A stretch of DNA of 38,178 nt from Hyphomicrobiales bacterium (GTDB lineage Bacteria > Pseudomonadota > Alphaproteobacteria > Rhizobiales > Rhizobiaceae): the NCBI GenBank assembly GCA_900489925.1, contig UEHQ01000053.1:1-38178 (forward strand). The letters run 5' to 3'. Shown in pieces: positions 23,380 through 30,810 of this stretch. Made by a program: the position numbers and the translations under genes. Positions within the stretch are counted from its first letter, which is position 1. Each line of letters begins with the position of its first letter. A model generated the notes under the pieces. It did no database searches. It was not told the origin of the DNA and saw only the letters and a program-made list of their open reading frames with translations.

Positions 23380-24639
23380 TCACCCTGGACTGGAAAATTT
23401 AGTGCCAATAAAAGCTAGCACGGCCGAAGTGTGATGCGATCGGTCAAGCAGGTGCGCTAGCCGGCCGATCGCAATGAACCCGAGGACAGCAGTCGCGCCG
23501 ACGATAGCAGCAATTGTCAGCGACCATGGCACGCCGATGTTTTCCATCATGAAGGCCAGCACGAATGGCGCTGTCGACGAGATCACCAGCCGGATTGCCA
23601 GCACCTGTCCCTGCCGTTTGCCGTAGCCCTCGCTCCCGAACAGTGCCAGCGGCAGGGTTCCCTGCACGATGCTGCTGAGCCCCGAGCCGAGGCCGAAGAC
23701 CACGGCAAACACCAGTGCACCTGGCACCGAGGGGGCTGTGGCGATTAGGATGACGAGCGCCGCCGGCAACAGTACGGCGGAGATGAGAGCCAGGGTCAAC
23801 TGCGACAGCCCGCCTCCGAAGACCATGTTGGTGAAGCGGCTCAAAACCTGCGACGGACCAAAGAGCGTGCCCACCATCACCGCCATTGCGCCAAGCCCCA
23901 GCCCCGACAGAACCGGCACCATGTGCACGAGCAGCGCGGCGTTGACGAAGCTCTCAAGCGCGAAGCCCGTCACCATCAGCACGAAGGCAGGCGTGCGGAT
24001 CGACGGCGGAAGGCTCGGTTCCACATGCTTTGCTGGGCCGCGGGAACCGTCCTTGCTTTTGCGGATACCGAAAGCCAGCCAGGCATGAATGGGCAGGCAG
24101 ACTACGAGATTGAGCGCGGCAAAGCAGAGATAGACGGATTGCCACGACATATGGGCGTGCAGCGCCGTGGTGATCGGCCAGAAAATGGTTGAGGCAAAGC
24201 CGGCGATCAGTGTCAGATAGGTGATGCTGCGCTGGGCGACCTTCGGATTAATCTGCACGAGCAGTGCGAAGGCGGCGCCGTATTGCACCAGATTGGATGC
24301 CGTCTCGATGGCAATCAGCGCCGCGACAAAGACGATTTTGCCGGATGATAGGGCGCAGGCCGCCAGTGCCGCCGCGGCGATCGCTGAGCCAGCCGTCATG
24401 ACGCGGCCAGCGCCGAAGCGGTCGATCCATTTTCCCATGGTCGGCGCTGCTAGACCACCGATCAGCAACGCCGCCGACAGGGCGCCAAAAATCAATTCTG
24501 ACGACCAGTTCAGATCCCGCGCCATCGCGGGGGCGAGAATGCTGAAGCTGTAATAGAGCGACCCGTAGCCGATGATCTGTGTCAGACCAAGGGCAAGGAT
24601 AGCGGCGACGGGCGGCCGTTCGGCAATGGTCGTGGTCAT
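23380..24639 (-). CDS. MFS permease of the ars operon, probable arsenic exporter
   Basis: The 419-residue protein has about 12 hydrophobic segments and the MFS loop motif GKWIDRFGAGRV between segments 2 and 3. It begins with ILALGLTQIIGYGSLYYSFS, a pattern shared by MFS permeases found in rhizobial ars clusters. Its ATG overlaps the arsH stop by four bases, so it is the last gene of the ars transcript. It may export trivalent arsenic, organoarsenicals or antimonite, as reported for ArsK of Agrobacterium; identity with ArsK is likely but not proven. No arsB or acr3 pump is in the operon, so efflux would depend on this protein and AqpS. Confidence 0.75.
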   Translation of the reverse strand: MTTTIAERPPVAAILALGLTQIIGYGSLYYSFSILAPAMARDLNWSSELIFGALSAALLIGGLAAPTMGKWIDRFGAGRVMTAGSAIAAAALAACALSSGKIVFVAALIAIETASNLVQYGAAFALLVQINPKVAQRSITYLTLIAGFASTIFWPITTALHAHMSWQSVYLCFAALNLVVCLPIHAWLAFGIRKSKDGSRGPAKHVEPSLPPSIRTPAFVLMVTGFALESFVNAALLVHMVPVLSGLGLGAMAVMVGTLFGPSQVLSRFTNMVFGGGLSQLTLALISAVLLPAALVILIATAPSVPGALVFAVVFGLGSGLSSIVQGTLPLALFGSEGYGKRQGQVLAIRLVISSTAPFVLAFMMENIGVPWSLTIAAIVGATAVLGFIAIGRLAHLLDRSHHTSAVLAFIGTKFSSPG

Positions 24640-25343
24640 ATGGATTTCAGGCTCACGCGCTGTTCGAGTTTTTCGGCTTCTTCCTTCCGTTCGCTGTAGC
24701 GATCGGTAAGGTAGTCGGACGCGTCGCGCGTCAGCCAGGTAAACTTCACCAGCTCCTCGCAGACATCGACGACCCGGTCGTAATAGGAGGATGGTTTCAT
24801 CCGGCCGTCGGCGTCGAACTCCTGGAAGGCCTTGGCCACCGACGACTGGTTCGGAATGGTGATCATCCGCATCCAGCGCCCGAGAACCCGGAGCTGGTTG
24901 ATAGCGTTGAACGACTGAGATCCGCCCGAGACCTGCATGACCGCCAATGTCTTGCCCTGGGTCGGCCGAACAGAGCCGACCGATAGCGGTATCCAGTCGA
25001 TCTGCGATTTCATGATACCGGTCATCGCGCCGTGTCGTTCGGGGCTCACCCAGACCTGGCCCTCCGACCAGGCCGACAAGTCGCGCAATTCCTGCACCTT
25101 CGGATGGTTGACCGGAGCACCGTCGGGAAGTGGCAGTCCCTCCGGATTGAAGATCCGCACCTCGCAGCCGAAGTGCTCGAGCAACCGTGCGGCCTCGTGT
25201 GCCAGGAGCCGGCTGTAGGATACTGCGCGAAGCGAACCGTAGAGGATCAGGATGCGCGGTTTATGCGTCGAGAACGACGGCCGAAGTGCCGCCAGGTCCA
25301 ACTGGCGCAGATGTGCCGGCGACGCAGCTGGCACATCAGACAA
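24636..25343 (-). CDS. arsH: ArsH, NADPH-dependent FMN reductase / organoarsenical oxidase
   Basis: The 235-residue protein has the flavodoxin-like FMN-binding start ILILYGSLRAVSYSRLLAHE, then PEGLPLPDG, the WSEGQVWVSPERHGAMTGIM segment and MKSQIDWIPLS, all diagnostic of ArsH. It ends with TDRYSERKEEAEKLEQRV. ArsH oxidises trivalent methyl- and aromatic arsenicals to less toxic pentavalent forms using NADPH and FMN. Its start overlaps the end of the upstream arsC by eight bases and its stop overlaps the MFS gene, so expression is coupled. Confidence 0.93.
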   Translation of the reverse strand: MSDVPAASPAHLRQLDLAALRPSFSTHKPRILILYGSLRAVSYSRLLAHEAARLLEHFGCEVRIFNPEGLPLPDGAPVNHPKVQELRDLSAWSEGQVWVSPERHGAMTGIMKSQIDWIPLSVGSVRPTQGKTLAVMQVSGGSQSFNAINQLRVLGRWMRMITIPNQSSVAKAFQEFDADGRMKPSSYYDRVVDVCEELVKFTWLTRDASDYLTDRYSERKEEAEKLEQRVSLKSI

Positions 25344-25758
25344 TGCGCTTGCCCTCGGCGTCGAGTACCTTTTCTCCGTCTTCTTTGGAGAAGGCGCCCT
25401 TATGTGTGTCGGGAAGTATCTCGAGCACCACTTCTGACGGGCGGGCCAGGCGCGTGCCGAGCGGCGTGATCACGAACGGTCGGTTGATCAGGATCGGATC
25501 CTTCAGCATCGCGTCGAGAAGCTGGTCGTCCGTCAGATCGGGATTGTCGAGGCCGAGCTCTGCATAGGGCGTGCCCTTTTCGCGGATGGCCTCGCGTACG
25601 GTCAGGCCCGCGTCGGCGATCATCTTCACCAGTTGGTCGCGTGCCGGCGGATTCTTCAGATATTCGATGACTTCGGGCTCAATGCCGGCATTCCGGATCA
25701 TTGCCAGCGTGTTGCGGGACGTGCCGCATTCTTGATTGTGATAGATGGTGACGTTCAT
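25336..25758 (-). CDS. arsC: Arsenate reductase, glutaredoxin-dependent type
   Basis: The ATG at 25758 overlaps the aqpS stop (ATGA). The 140-residue protein starts MNVTIYHNQECGTSRNTLAM, with the catalytic cysteine C11 of the R773-type ArsC, followed by IEYLKNPPARDQLVKMI and LINRPFVITPLGTRLARPSE, which carry the arginines that bind arsenate. It reduces arsenate to arsenite using glutathione and glutaredoxin. It is the second arsenate reductase in this operon and unrelated in fold to the LMW-phosphatase type encoded upstream. Confidence 0.93.
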   Translation of the reverse strand: MNVTIYHNQECGTSRNTLAMIRNAGIEPEVIEYLKNPPARDQLVKMIADAGLTVREAIREKGTPYAELGLDNPDLTDDQLLDAMLKDPILINRPFVITPLGTRLARPSEVVLEILPDTHKGAFSKEDGEKVLDAEGKRIV

Positions 25759-26447
25759 AGCTTTGCCTCCGATGAGACTGTTGACGATGCACCCGGCTGC
25801 AGGAGCCAGGTGAACAGGAAGAGTGCTGCGACCGCGCCGGCAATCTCCGCAATCCAGAAGCCGGGAAGGTCGACCGGACGGATTCCGGAGAAGGTGTCGG
25901 TCAGCGAGCGTGCCAGCGCGACGGCGGGATTGGAAAAGGACGTCGAAGCCGTGAACCAGTAAGCGGCAGTGATGTAGAGTCCGACCAGCCACGGCACCGC
26001 CTTCTGCTCGAACTTGATGCCGGCGAGAATGGTTGCTACGAGCCCGAAAGTCGCGACTCCTTCGGAGAACCATTGCGCGCCACCGGTTCGGACCCTGCTC
26101 GACAGCTCGATCAGAGGCAGGTCGAACATCAGGTGCGCGGCCAGCGTGCCGATCACGCCGCCGACGATCTGCGCAATCACGTACCCACCGAACTCGCGCT
26201 TTGGCAGTGATCGGGAAATCGCAAAGACCAGCGACACCGCGGGGTTGAAGTGGGCGCCGGAGATCGGCCCAAGCATGGTGATCAGCACGACCAGGATTGC
26301 ACCCGTCGCCAGCGTATTACCAAGCAGCGCCAGTCCGATGTCGTGGGTCAGCGACGCGGCCATGATCCCCGATCCCACGACGGTCGCGACCAGCATGGCG
26401 GTGCCAAGTCCTTCGGCGACAAGCCGGCGGCGCAGATCGAAGCCCAT
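25755..26447 (-). CDS. aqpS: AqpS, aquaglyceroporin of the ars operon
   Basis: The 230-residue protein is a MIP-family channel with six membrane segments and two NPA boxes (GAHFNPAVS at about 68-70 and SFSNPAVALAR at about 173-175). In Sinorhizobium meliloti AqpS replaces an active pump: arsenite made from arsenate flows out through the channel. The start is set at ATG 26447 because it overlaps the stop of the upstream arsC (TGATG); the longer open frame upstream lies inside that gene. Its stop overlaps the next arsC. Confidence 0.93.
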   Translation of the reverse strand: MGFDLRRRLVAEGLGTAMLVATVVGSGIMAASLTHDIGLALLGNTLATGAILVVLITMLGPISGAHFNPAVSLVFAISRSLPKREFGGYVIAQIVGGVIGTLAAHLMFDLPLIELSSRVRTGGAQWFSEGVATFGLVATILAGIKFEQKAVPWLVGLYITAAYWFTASTSFSNPAVALARSLTDTFSGIRPVDLPGFWIAEIAGAVAALFLFTWLLQPGASSTVSSEAKL

Positions 26448-26977
26448 CAGCTCGCCTTTGGCTGCTTGATGCTGGCGCCTTCCATCGTGCCGATCTGGCG
26501 CAGGTGCGTTTCCAGCGCGAGCTTGTCGGTCGAAGCGATCGGCAGGCTGATGAACGACATGATCCGGTTCTTGAGGTAGCGAGCCGCTTGCGCGAAGGCG
26601 CGGCCTTTGTCCATCTCGCTGCCTTCCACGGCTGCGGGGTCTTCGATACCCCAGTGCGCGGTCATCGGATGGCCGAGCCAAACCGGACAAGCCTCGCCAG
26701 CGGCGCTGTCGCAGACCGTGAAGATGAAGTCCATTTCCGGTGCGCCCGGCTCGGCGAACTTGTCCCAGCTCTTCGAGCGAAAGCCCGTCGACGGGTACCC
26801 GAGGGATTCGAGCTCCTTCAGGGCATGCGGGTTGACCTCACCCTTTGGGTAGCTGCCGGCCGAGTAAGCCTTGAAGCGGCCTTTGCCTTCCACATTCAGG
26901 ATGGACTCCGCCAGGATCGAACGGGCGGAATTGCCCGTGCAGAGAAAGAGCACATTGTAGGTGCGGTCAGTGGTCAT
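26447..26977 (-). CDS. arsC: Arsenate reductase, thioredoxin-dependent LMW-phosphatase type
   Basis: The 176-residue protein opens with VLFLCTGNSARS, the CX5R phosphatase loop (Cys13 to Arg19), and contains FTVCDSAAGEACPVW with Cys89 and Cys97. These match the three-cysteine relay of pI258-type ArsC, which reduces arsenate and is recycled by thioredoxin. The C-terminal 30 residues are longer than usual. The start overlaps the arsR stop by four bases, so it is the first enzyme gene of the operon. Confidence 0.92.
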   Translation of the reverse strand: MTTDRTYNVLFLCTGNSARSILAESILNVEGKGRFKAYSAGSYPKGEVNPHALKELESLGYPSTGFRSKSWDKFAEPGAPEMDFIFTVCDSAAGEACPVWLGHPMTAHWGIEDPAAVEGSEMDKGRAFAQAARYLKNRIMSFISLPIASTDKLALETHLRQIGTMEGASIKQPKAS

Positions 26978-27330
26978 TGCAGTTTCTCCTCCGTTTTAGG
27001 GGCGCAGCAGGCCGCGACCTCGGCCGCCGGTGCGCAGATCTCTGGGTGTCCGGAACAGCAGTCTTCCATAAGGAAGCGAACAAGGCCGCCGAGCGCCTCG
27101 TAGTTCGCCGTGTAGATGATCGAGCGGGATTCCCGCTGCTGTGCGATCAGGCCGGAGCGTTCGAGTTCCTTCAGGTGGAAGGAGACATTCGATGGCGACA
27201 CCTCGGCCTTTTCCGCGATCGCGCCAGCAGCCATGCCGTCGGGGCCGGCGACAACAAGCATTCGAATGACCTGCAGTCGGGTTTCCTGGGAAAGCGCCCC
27301 GAATGCGATAAGGGCTTGACGTTCATGCAT
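26974..27330 (-). CDS. arsR: ArsR, arsenic-responsive repressor
   Basis: The 118-residue protein has the ArsR winged helix: FGALSQETRLQVIRMLV, then AIAEKAEVSPSNVSFHLKEL and ERSGLIAQQRESRSIIYTAN. Cysteines cluster at the C-terminus (C91, C92, C99, C108, C109). This is a location used by several proteobacterial ArsR proteins to bind arsenite, different from the E. coli helix position. It is the first gene of the ars transcript, and binding to the TTCAA/TTGAA sites just upstream should repress both this operon and the divergent DUF6428 gene until arsenite appears. Confidence 0.93.
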   Translation of the reverse strand: MHERQALIAFGALSQETRLQVIRMLVVAGPDGMAAGAIAEKAEVSPSNVSFHLKELERSGLIAQQRESRSIIYTANYEALGGLVRFLMEDCCSGHPEICAPAAEVAACCAPKTEEKLQ

Positions 27331-27357
27331 ATTTCAACAATCCTTGAATCATTGAAG
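27331..27357. promoter_or_regulatory. Probable ArsR operator in the divergent promoter
   Basis: TTCAA at 27333-27337 faces TTGAA at 27344-27348, with another TTGAA at 27352-27356. The sites fill the only 42 bp between the arsR start and the DUF6428 start, so one bound ArsR dimer could control both directions. This dyad form is common for rhizobial ArsR boxes. Confidence 0.55.
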
Positions 27358-27372
27358 CGAGGAATAACGCAG

Positions 27373-27897
27373 ATGAACGCGATCGACAACAGCAAAATGC
27401 AGAAGGACGACATCTCCCTCGGCGAGCTCATGAGCATCCTCTCGGGTGCGAAGGATTCTCCGCTAGTGTTTTATTACAACGGTCACCCGGTGAAGCCCGG
27501 CTATCATGTCACCGAGGTCAAGGCCGGTCAGTTTTCGGCGCTCGACTGCGGCGCTAATCCGGAAGCCTGGTCCGAGATCTTCATTCAGCTCTGGGACATC
27601 GATGAAGACGACCGCACCCATATGCCGGCCGGCAAGTTCCATGCGATCATTCGCAAGGTGACTGAGCACGTGAAGCTCGACGATTCCGCCAAACTGACCT
27701 TCGAAGTCAGCGACGGTATTCAGCCGATGCAGCTATACTGCGCATCAATGCCGACGCTGCGTGCCGGAGCCGTGCATGTCGAGCTCTCGGCGCGTCCAGC
27801 GAGCTGCAAGCCACGTGATCGTTGGCTTGCCGAGCAGCAGGCCGAGGCTCAGTCGTGCTGCGGACCCTCGACCGGCAAGAGCGTTTGCTGCGGCTGA
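27373..27897 (+). CDS. DUF6428-family protein divergent from arsR
   Basis: ATG 27373 follows GAGGAA. The 174-residue soluble protein contains SPLVFYYNGHPVKPGYHVTE, then VKAGQFSALDCGANPEAWSE, QLWDIDEDDRTHMPAGKFHA and SCKPRDRW. I recognise it as the DUF6428 family often found beside ars genes. The C-terminus has two cysteine pairs (QSCCGPSTGKSVCCG), which could bind arsenite or a thiophilic metal. Shared control with arsR suggests a part in arsenic handling, but its activity is unknown. Confidence 0.75.
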   Translation: MNAIDNSKMQKDDISLGELMSILSGAKDSPLVFYYNGHPVKPGYHVTEVKAGQFSALDCGANPEAWSEIFIQLWDIDEDDRTHMPAGKFHAIIRKVTEHVKLDDSAKLTFEVSDGIQPMQLYCASMPTLRAGAVHVELSARPASCKPRDRWLAEQQAEAQSCCGPSTGKSVCCG

Positions 27898-27920
27898 TGC
27901 CACAGCCAAATTTCGGTTGA

Positions 27921-28106
27921 CTGTCAGGATATATCGCCGAGCTTGGCAGCTGCTTCCTTTGCGCCGATCTTGGAATCGCGCCTGAACTTGAACCGCGGCC
28001 GGACCACGCGTCCTACCTTCAGTCCTGGCTCAAGGTGCTGGCCGACGACAGGCGCCATCTTCTAGGCGGCCGCTCGTACCCAGCGAGCCGTTACCTACCT
28101 TCATGA
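27921..28106 (+). pseudogene. ArdC-like antirestriction protein, C-terminal fragment
   Basis: This frame reads GYIAELGSCFLCADLGIAPE, then RPDHASYLQSWLKVLADDRR and HLL, which is the conserved C-terminal part of ArdC/DUF1738 proteins (zincin-like peptidase domain with an ssDNA-binding N-terminal domain). The N-terminal ~250 residues, including HExxH, are missing and a stop lies just before the fragment. After HLL the sequence diverges and ends. Full-length ArdC protects incoming plasmid DNA from restriction in the new host. The ars/DUF6428 insertion lies immediately upstream and may have removed the rest. Confidence 0.65.
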
Positions 28107-28365
28107 CTTACAGGATCACGTTGCGGCCTGATGCGGGCTTTAAGCGATGTGGGGCTGATCGCACTCGGCTAATCGGCGAGTTCGATCACGTCATTTACAG
28201 CAATGCCGTATGGCGTGGGCTGTTGGTTTTAGCATTGCCCAACCTCTTCGAGCGAAATCGAAACTCTGAACGAGTTGGTTGCTGTTCCCGAAGCTATCTA
28301 TCCCCAGCGGTTGCTCCGCCTTGTCCATTCTTGACGGAATCGGGCGGTTATCGGGGCTGCAGGAT

Positions 28366-28608
28366 ATGCCGATGCCACCGCCCGTGGATGAAAATTTCCG
28401 AATGCTGGCCGAAGCGGTGAGTGCCTGGTTCGACTATTACGAAGTCGAACCACACGAGCAGACATACGATGCGCTATCAACGGCCGCACTCTCGCTCTTC
28501 GACCAAGGCCACCGCAACCTCGACGATCTGTCAACGATGCTGATCGGCACTTACGTCGCTCGATGGGCCGTACTGGTCAATGCGCCTTCATCCGATGGCG
28601 TTCACTGA
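28366..28608 (+). CDS. Small hypothetical protein (80 residues)
   Basis: From ATG 28366 the product is MPMPPPVDENFRMLAEAVSA, then WFDYYEVEPHEQTYDALSTA and ALSLFDQGHRNLDDLSTMLI, a compact helical protein with no membrane segment. GCAGG precedes the start; a second ATG two codons later is also possible. It runs in the same direction as the frameshifted gene that follows 61 bp later and may have formed an operon with it. No family recognised. Confidence 0.5.
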   Translation: MPMPPPVDENFRMLAEAVSAWFDYYEVEPHEQTYDALSTAALSLFDQGHRNLDDLSTMLIGTYVARWAVLVNAPSSDGVH

Positions 28609-28669
28609 AAAGTGCCTCTCGAGGACGAACCAGCCATTTGTCCTTTCTCCAGTCAAGGAGGTGAACAAA

Positions 28670-28872
28670 ATGTCGTACGAAACATCCTGGCCGAAACGAA
28701 GCCTCGCCTGGAGGGGCTGGTAAGCGCGCTCGTGGCGGAAGGCCTCGAGCATAACACGGTGCTCGATGTCATCGAGAAGGAGATCGGGAATCTTCGACAA
28801 AAGCAGACAGTAGCATCTATCGATCGCGCCACCGTCGAAGAACCGTCGAACGATTGGCCGTCTGCTGAATGA
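28670..28872 (+). pseudogene. Small helical protein gene with a frameshift after the start
   Basis: A perfect ribosome-binding site (AAGGAGGTGA at 28655-28664) lies five bases before ATG 28670, but that frame stops after 17 codons. The neighbouring frame carries the protein-like body ILAETKPRLEGLVSALVAEG, LEHNTVLDVIEKEIGNLRQK. Adding one A in the GAAAC at 28679-28683 would join them as MSYENILAETK. So either the gene has lost one base, or there is a sequencing error, or ribosomes slip here. A GTG at 28612 keeps the body frame but has no ribosome-binding site. Function unknown. Confidence 0.5.
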
Positions 28873-29080
28873 CGTTTGCGGTGCCTCTACGTCCAGTGGA
28901 GCTCGCTTGCGCGAAATGGGCGATCCAAGGTGAGAAGCGATGGCCCGAACTCCCTGATCTCAGGCAGTCACTACCTGCTCGACATCAACATCATTGTCGA
29001 TGCGCTCGAAAAAGCCGTGATGCTCCATCGGCTAGACTCTGGCAACGGATGTCTTGCCACTGGCAAGAAAACGGAAGGAA

Positions 29081-29111
29081 AGGTCGGGGCGAATTCGCCC
29101 CGACCTTTTTT
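29081..29111 (+). terminator. Rho-independent terminator between convergent genes
   Basis: A perfect 26-base palindrome with arms AGGTCGGGGCGAA is followed on the plus strand by six T (29106-29111). It ends plus-strand transcription from the small genes and lies 12 bp beyond the end of the minus-strand cold-shock gene, which may also use the hairpin. Confidence 0.8.
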
Positions 29112-29122
29112 GTCGTTCACGA

Positions 29123-29323
29123 TCAAGCTGGGCGGACGTTCTCGGCCTTGGATTTTCCGGTCTTTCGATCCTGGCCCAGATCGTAGCTGACATTCTGGCC
29201 ATCCCGCAGCGATCCGCCCTGGACAGCAGAGATATGCACGAAGACGTCAGGGCCGCCATTGGTTGGCGTGATAAAGCCGAAGCCCTTGTCCTGATTGAAA
29301 AATTTTACAGTGCCGGTCGCCAC
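29123..29323 (-). CDS. Cold-shock protein (CspA family)
   Basis: From GTG 29323, with GGAG upstream, the protein is 66 residues: MATGTVKFFNQDKGFGFITP, then VFVHISAVQGG and YDLGQDRKTGKSKAENVRPA. RNP1 (KGFGFI) and RNP2 (VFVHIS) are complete. It is an RNA/ssDNA-binding chaperone that melts RNA secondary structure. Length matches the family. A longer reading upstream is not protein-like. Cold-shock genes usually carry a long structured 5' leader, which would lie at about 29324-29480. Confidence 0.92.
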   Translation of the reverse strand: MATGTVKFFNQDKGFGFITPTNGGPDVFVHISAVQGGSLRDGQNVSYDLGQDRKTGKSKAENVRPA

Positions 29324-30017
29324 GAACTTCTCCGATGATTTAATATTCTTGAACCGCAGTGATAGACCGAAGAGAGATCGCAGGCAAGTATGGGTGCCAT
29401 TTGCAGTCCAGTTTCTCGAACGATGGCGCCAAGACACCGAGCCCACGATCTCCGGCGATCTCAAATCCCAGACCGACGGCATCTCCAGTCGCCAGCATTT
29501 ACTGACCGCGGCGGGACCGGCGTCCAGAGGCTGATATCATTGGCGGCCCGAAGATCCGGCACAGATCACGATCGCCGCGCCTGTCTTTTGTCGGATTCTA
29601 CAAGAGACCAGCGGTCCCGTGGACGTTAGATTCCGCGGCGTCGACGCAAGGACGCATGCGCCACGTCGTTGAGAGGGGGTGAAACAGACCAATCGCATGA
29701 CTTCGGCAATATGGCGAGGGACCGCTGCCAGGATGTCCACGTCCTTTGCATGGGTGGTGGCGCTCCATCTGCGTTCTCGATGGGGCATGTCTGACCGGAA
29801 ACCAGCTTCGCCTCGCTCGTTATCCCGCAACGGCGGACCCGGAACTTTCTTCCCCTGACGGCTACGCCGCCATTCCTCGCGGGACAAGAAAGTCCCCGGT
29901 CCACCGCCCTTCACGATGTTTCGGCCCTTGGGGTGCGGTCCGATCGTTTCCGATCTTTTCGACTGCCATCGAGGCCGCGAAGGGCGCGGCTTCGAAACAA
30001 GCAAAAGGAACTTGAAC
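29324..30017. other. Non-coding stretch with cold-shock leader and a large inverted repeat
   Basis: The left part is the likely 5' leader and promoter of the cold-shock gene. The right part is the leader of the DUF736 gene and contains the long inverted repeat at 29835-29902. Frames on either strand are arginine-rich and unconvincing. Confidence 0.4.
29835..29902. repeat. Large inverted repeat upstream of DUF736
   Basis: Arms of 17 bases (29835-29851 and 29886-29902) pair with two mismatches: GGACCcGGaACTTTCTT against AAGAAAGTcCCcGGTCC. The 34-base loop contains a further small stem around GGCTACGCC. No T-run follows, so it is not a simple terminator. It could fold in the leader RNA of the DUF736 gene (start 30018) or mark an old insertion end. 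Confidence 0.55.
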
Positions 30018-30329
30018 ATGGCTACCATCGGCAACTTCACCAACACCGAAAACGGCTTCACCGGCTCGATCCGCACTCTCGCACTCAACGTCAAGGCTCG
30101 CATCGCTCGCGTCGAAAACCCCTCCGACAAGGGGCCCCACTTCCGCATCTATGCCGGCAACGTTGAACTCGGCGCAGCCTGGCAGAAGCGCTCTACCGAA
30201 ACCGACCGCGACTACCTCTTGGTCAAGCTCGACGATCCGAGCTTCCCGGCTCCGATTTCCGCAAACCTGATCGGGGTCGATGGAGAGGAAGACTACCAGC
30301 TGATCTGGTCCCGCCCGAACCGGGGCTAA
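30018..30329 (+). CDS. DUF736 family protein
   Basis: The start has AAAGGAA eight bases upstream. The 103-residue product, MATIGNFTNTENGFTGSIRT, LALNVKARIARVENPSDKGP, HFRIYAGNVELGAAWQKRS and DDPSFPAPISANL, is a standard DUF736 protein. These small soluble proteins are almost confined to rhizobial and other alphaproteobacterial plasmids and ICEs and are often encoded near transfer genes; their function is unknown. It has its own terminator 11 bp downstream, so it forms a single-gene unit, probably well expressed. Confidence 0.92.
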   Translation: MATIGNFTNTENGFTGSIRTLALNVKARIARVENPSDKGPHFRIYAGNVELGAAWQKRSTETDRDYLLVKLDDPSFPAPISANLIGVDGEEDYQLIWSRPNRG

Positions 30330-30340
30330 CGTGCACAAGG

Positions 30341-30368
30341 CCCCGCCCGCAAGGCGGGGTTTTCTTTT
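30341..30368 (+). terminator. Rho-independent terminator after DUF736
   Basis: CCCCGCC-CGCAA-GGCGGGG is followed by TTTTCTTTT. It lies 11 bp after the DUF736 stop codon. Confidence 0.85.
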
Positions 30369-30622
30369 CCCCGAGGGAGCCGAAGGCAGGCATCGAGCCC
30401 GCCTCCGGCTTTCCCGGTGCCACACGAGAGGTGTGGTCTGCTCAGAGAGAACAAGGGTGCCGTGACGAGGGTACTGCCTCAAGAACGTACGGTTCCCCCC
30501 AAAATGCTGGCGCATCTCGGCTCCCCCAAACGCCGCGCGGCGGTCGCTGTCGCGATCCCTGACCCTGTCCCCTCGCCACGCCCGCGGACGTCATCCTTCT
30601 CAAACATCAGGAGTTGACGACG

Positions 30623-30787
30623 ATGACAATCGAACAGCACATCGAGGAACTGCGCGCTGAATTGCGGAATGCATGTGAGGCCTGTGAGCGCCGCGCGATC
30701 GAGGTCGAGCTCGAGTGCGCTCATGCCGAGCTTGCAATCATCGTTGCCGAGCAGGAAGCACGTCTTGACGTGAAGCCGCCGTTCTAG
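30623..30787 (+). CDS. Small coiled-coil protein (54 residues)
   Basis: ATG 30623 has AGGAG nine bases upstream. The product is MTIEQHIEELRAELRNACEA, then CERRAIEVELECAHAELAII and VAEQEARLDVKPPF: one continuous charged helix with heptad spacing and three cysteines. Short helical proteins of this kind lie between DUF736 and the transfer genes in other rhizobial plasmids. The tail DVKPPF is a likely conserved end. Function unknown. Confidence 0.55.
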   Translation: MTIEQHIEELRAELRNACEACERRAIEVELECAHAELAIIVAEQEARLDVKPPF

Positions 30788-30810
30788 GCGGACTCCGATG
30801 ATCGTGACGC

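Noticed and set aside
25755..26690. Longer 311-residue start for aqpS
   Set aside because: The extra N-terminal part lies inside arsC and is not channel-like; ATG 26447 overlaps the arsC stop and begins a normal-length aquaglyceroporin.
28876..29190. Plus-strand 104-residue frame
   Set aside because: It runs through the strong terminator at 29081-29111 and continues as the shadow of the cold-shock gene.
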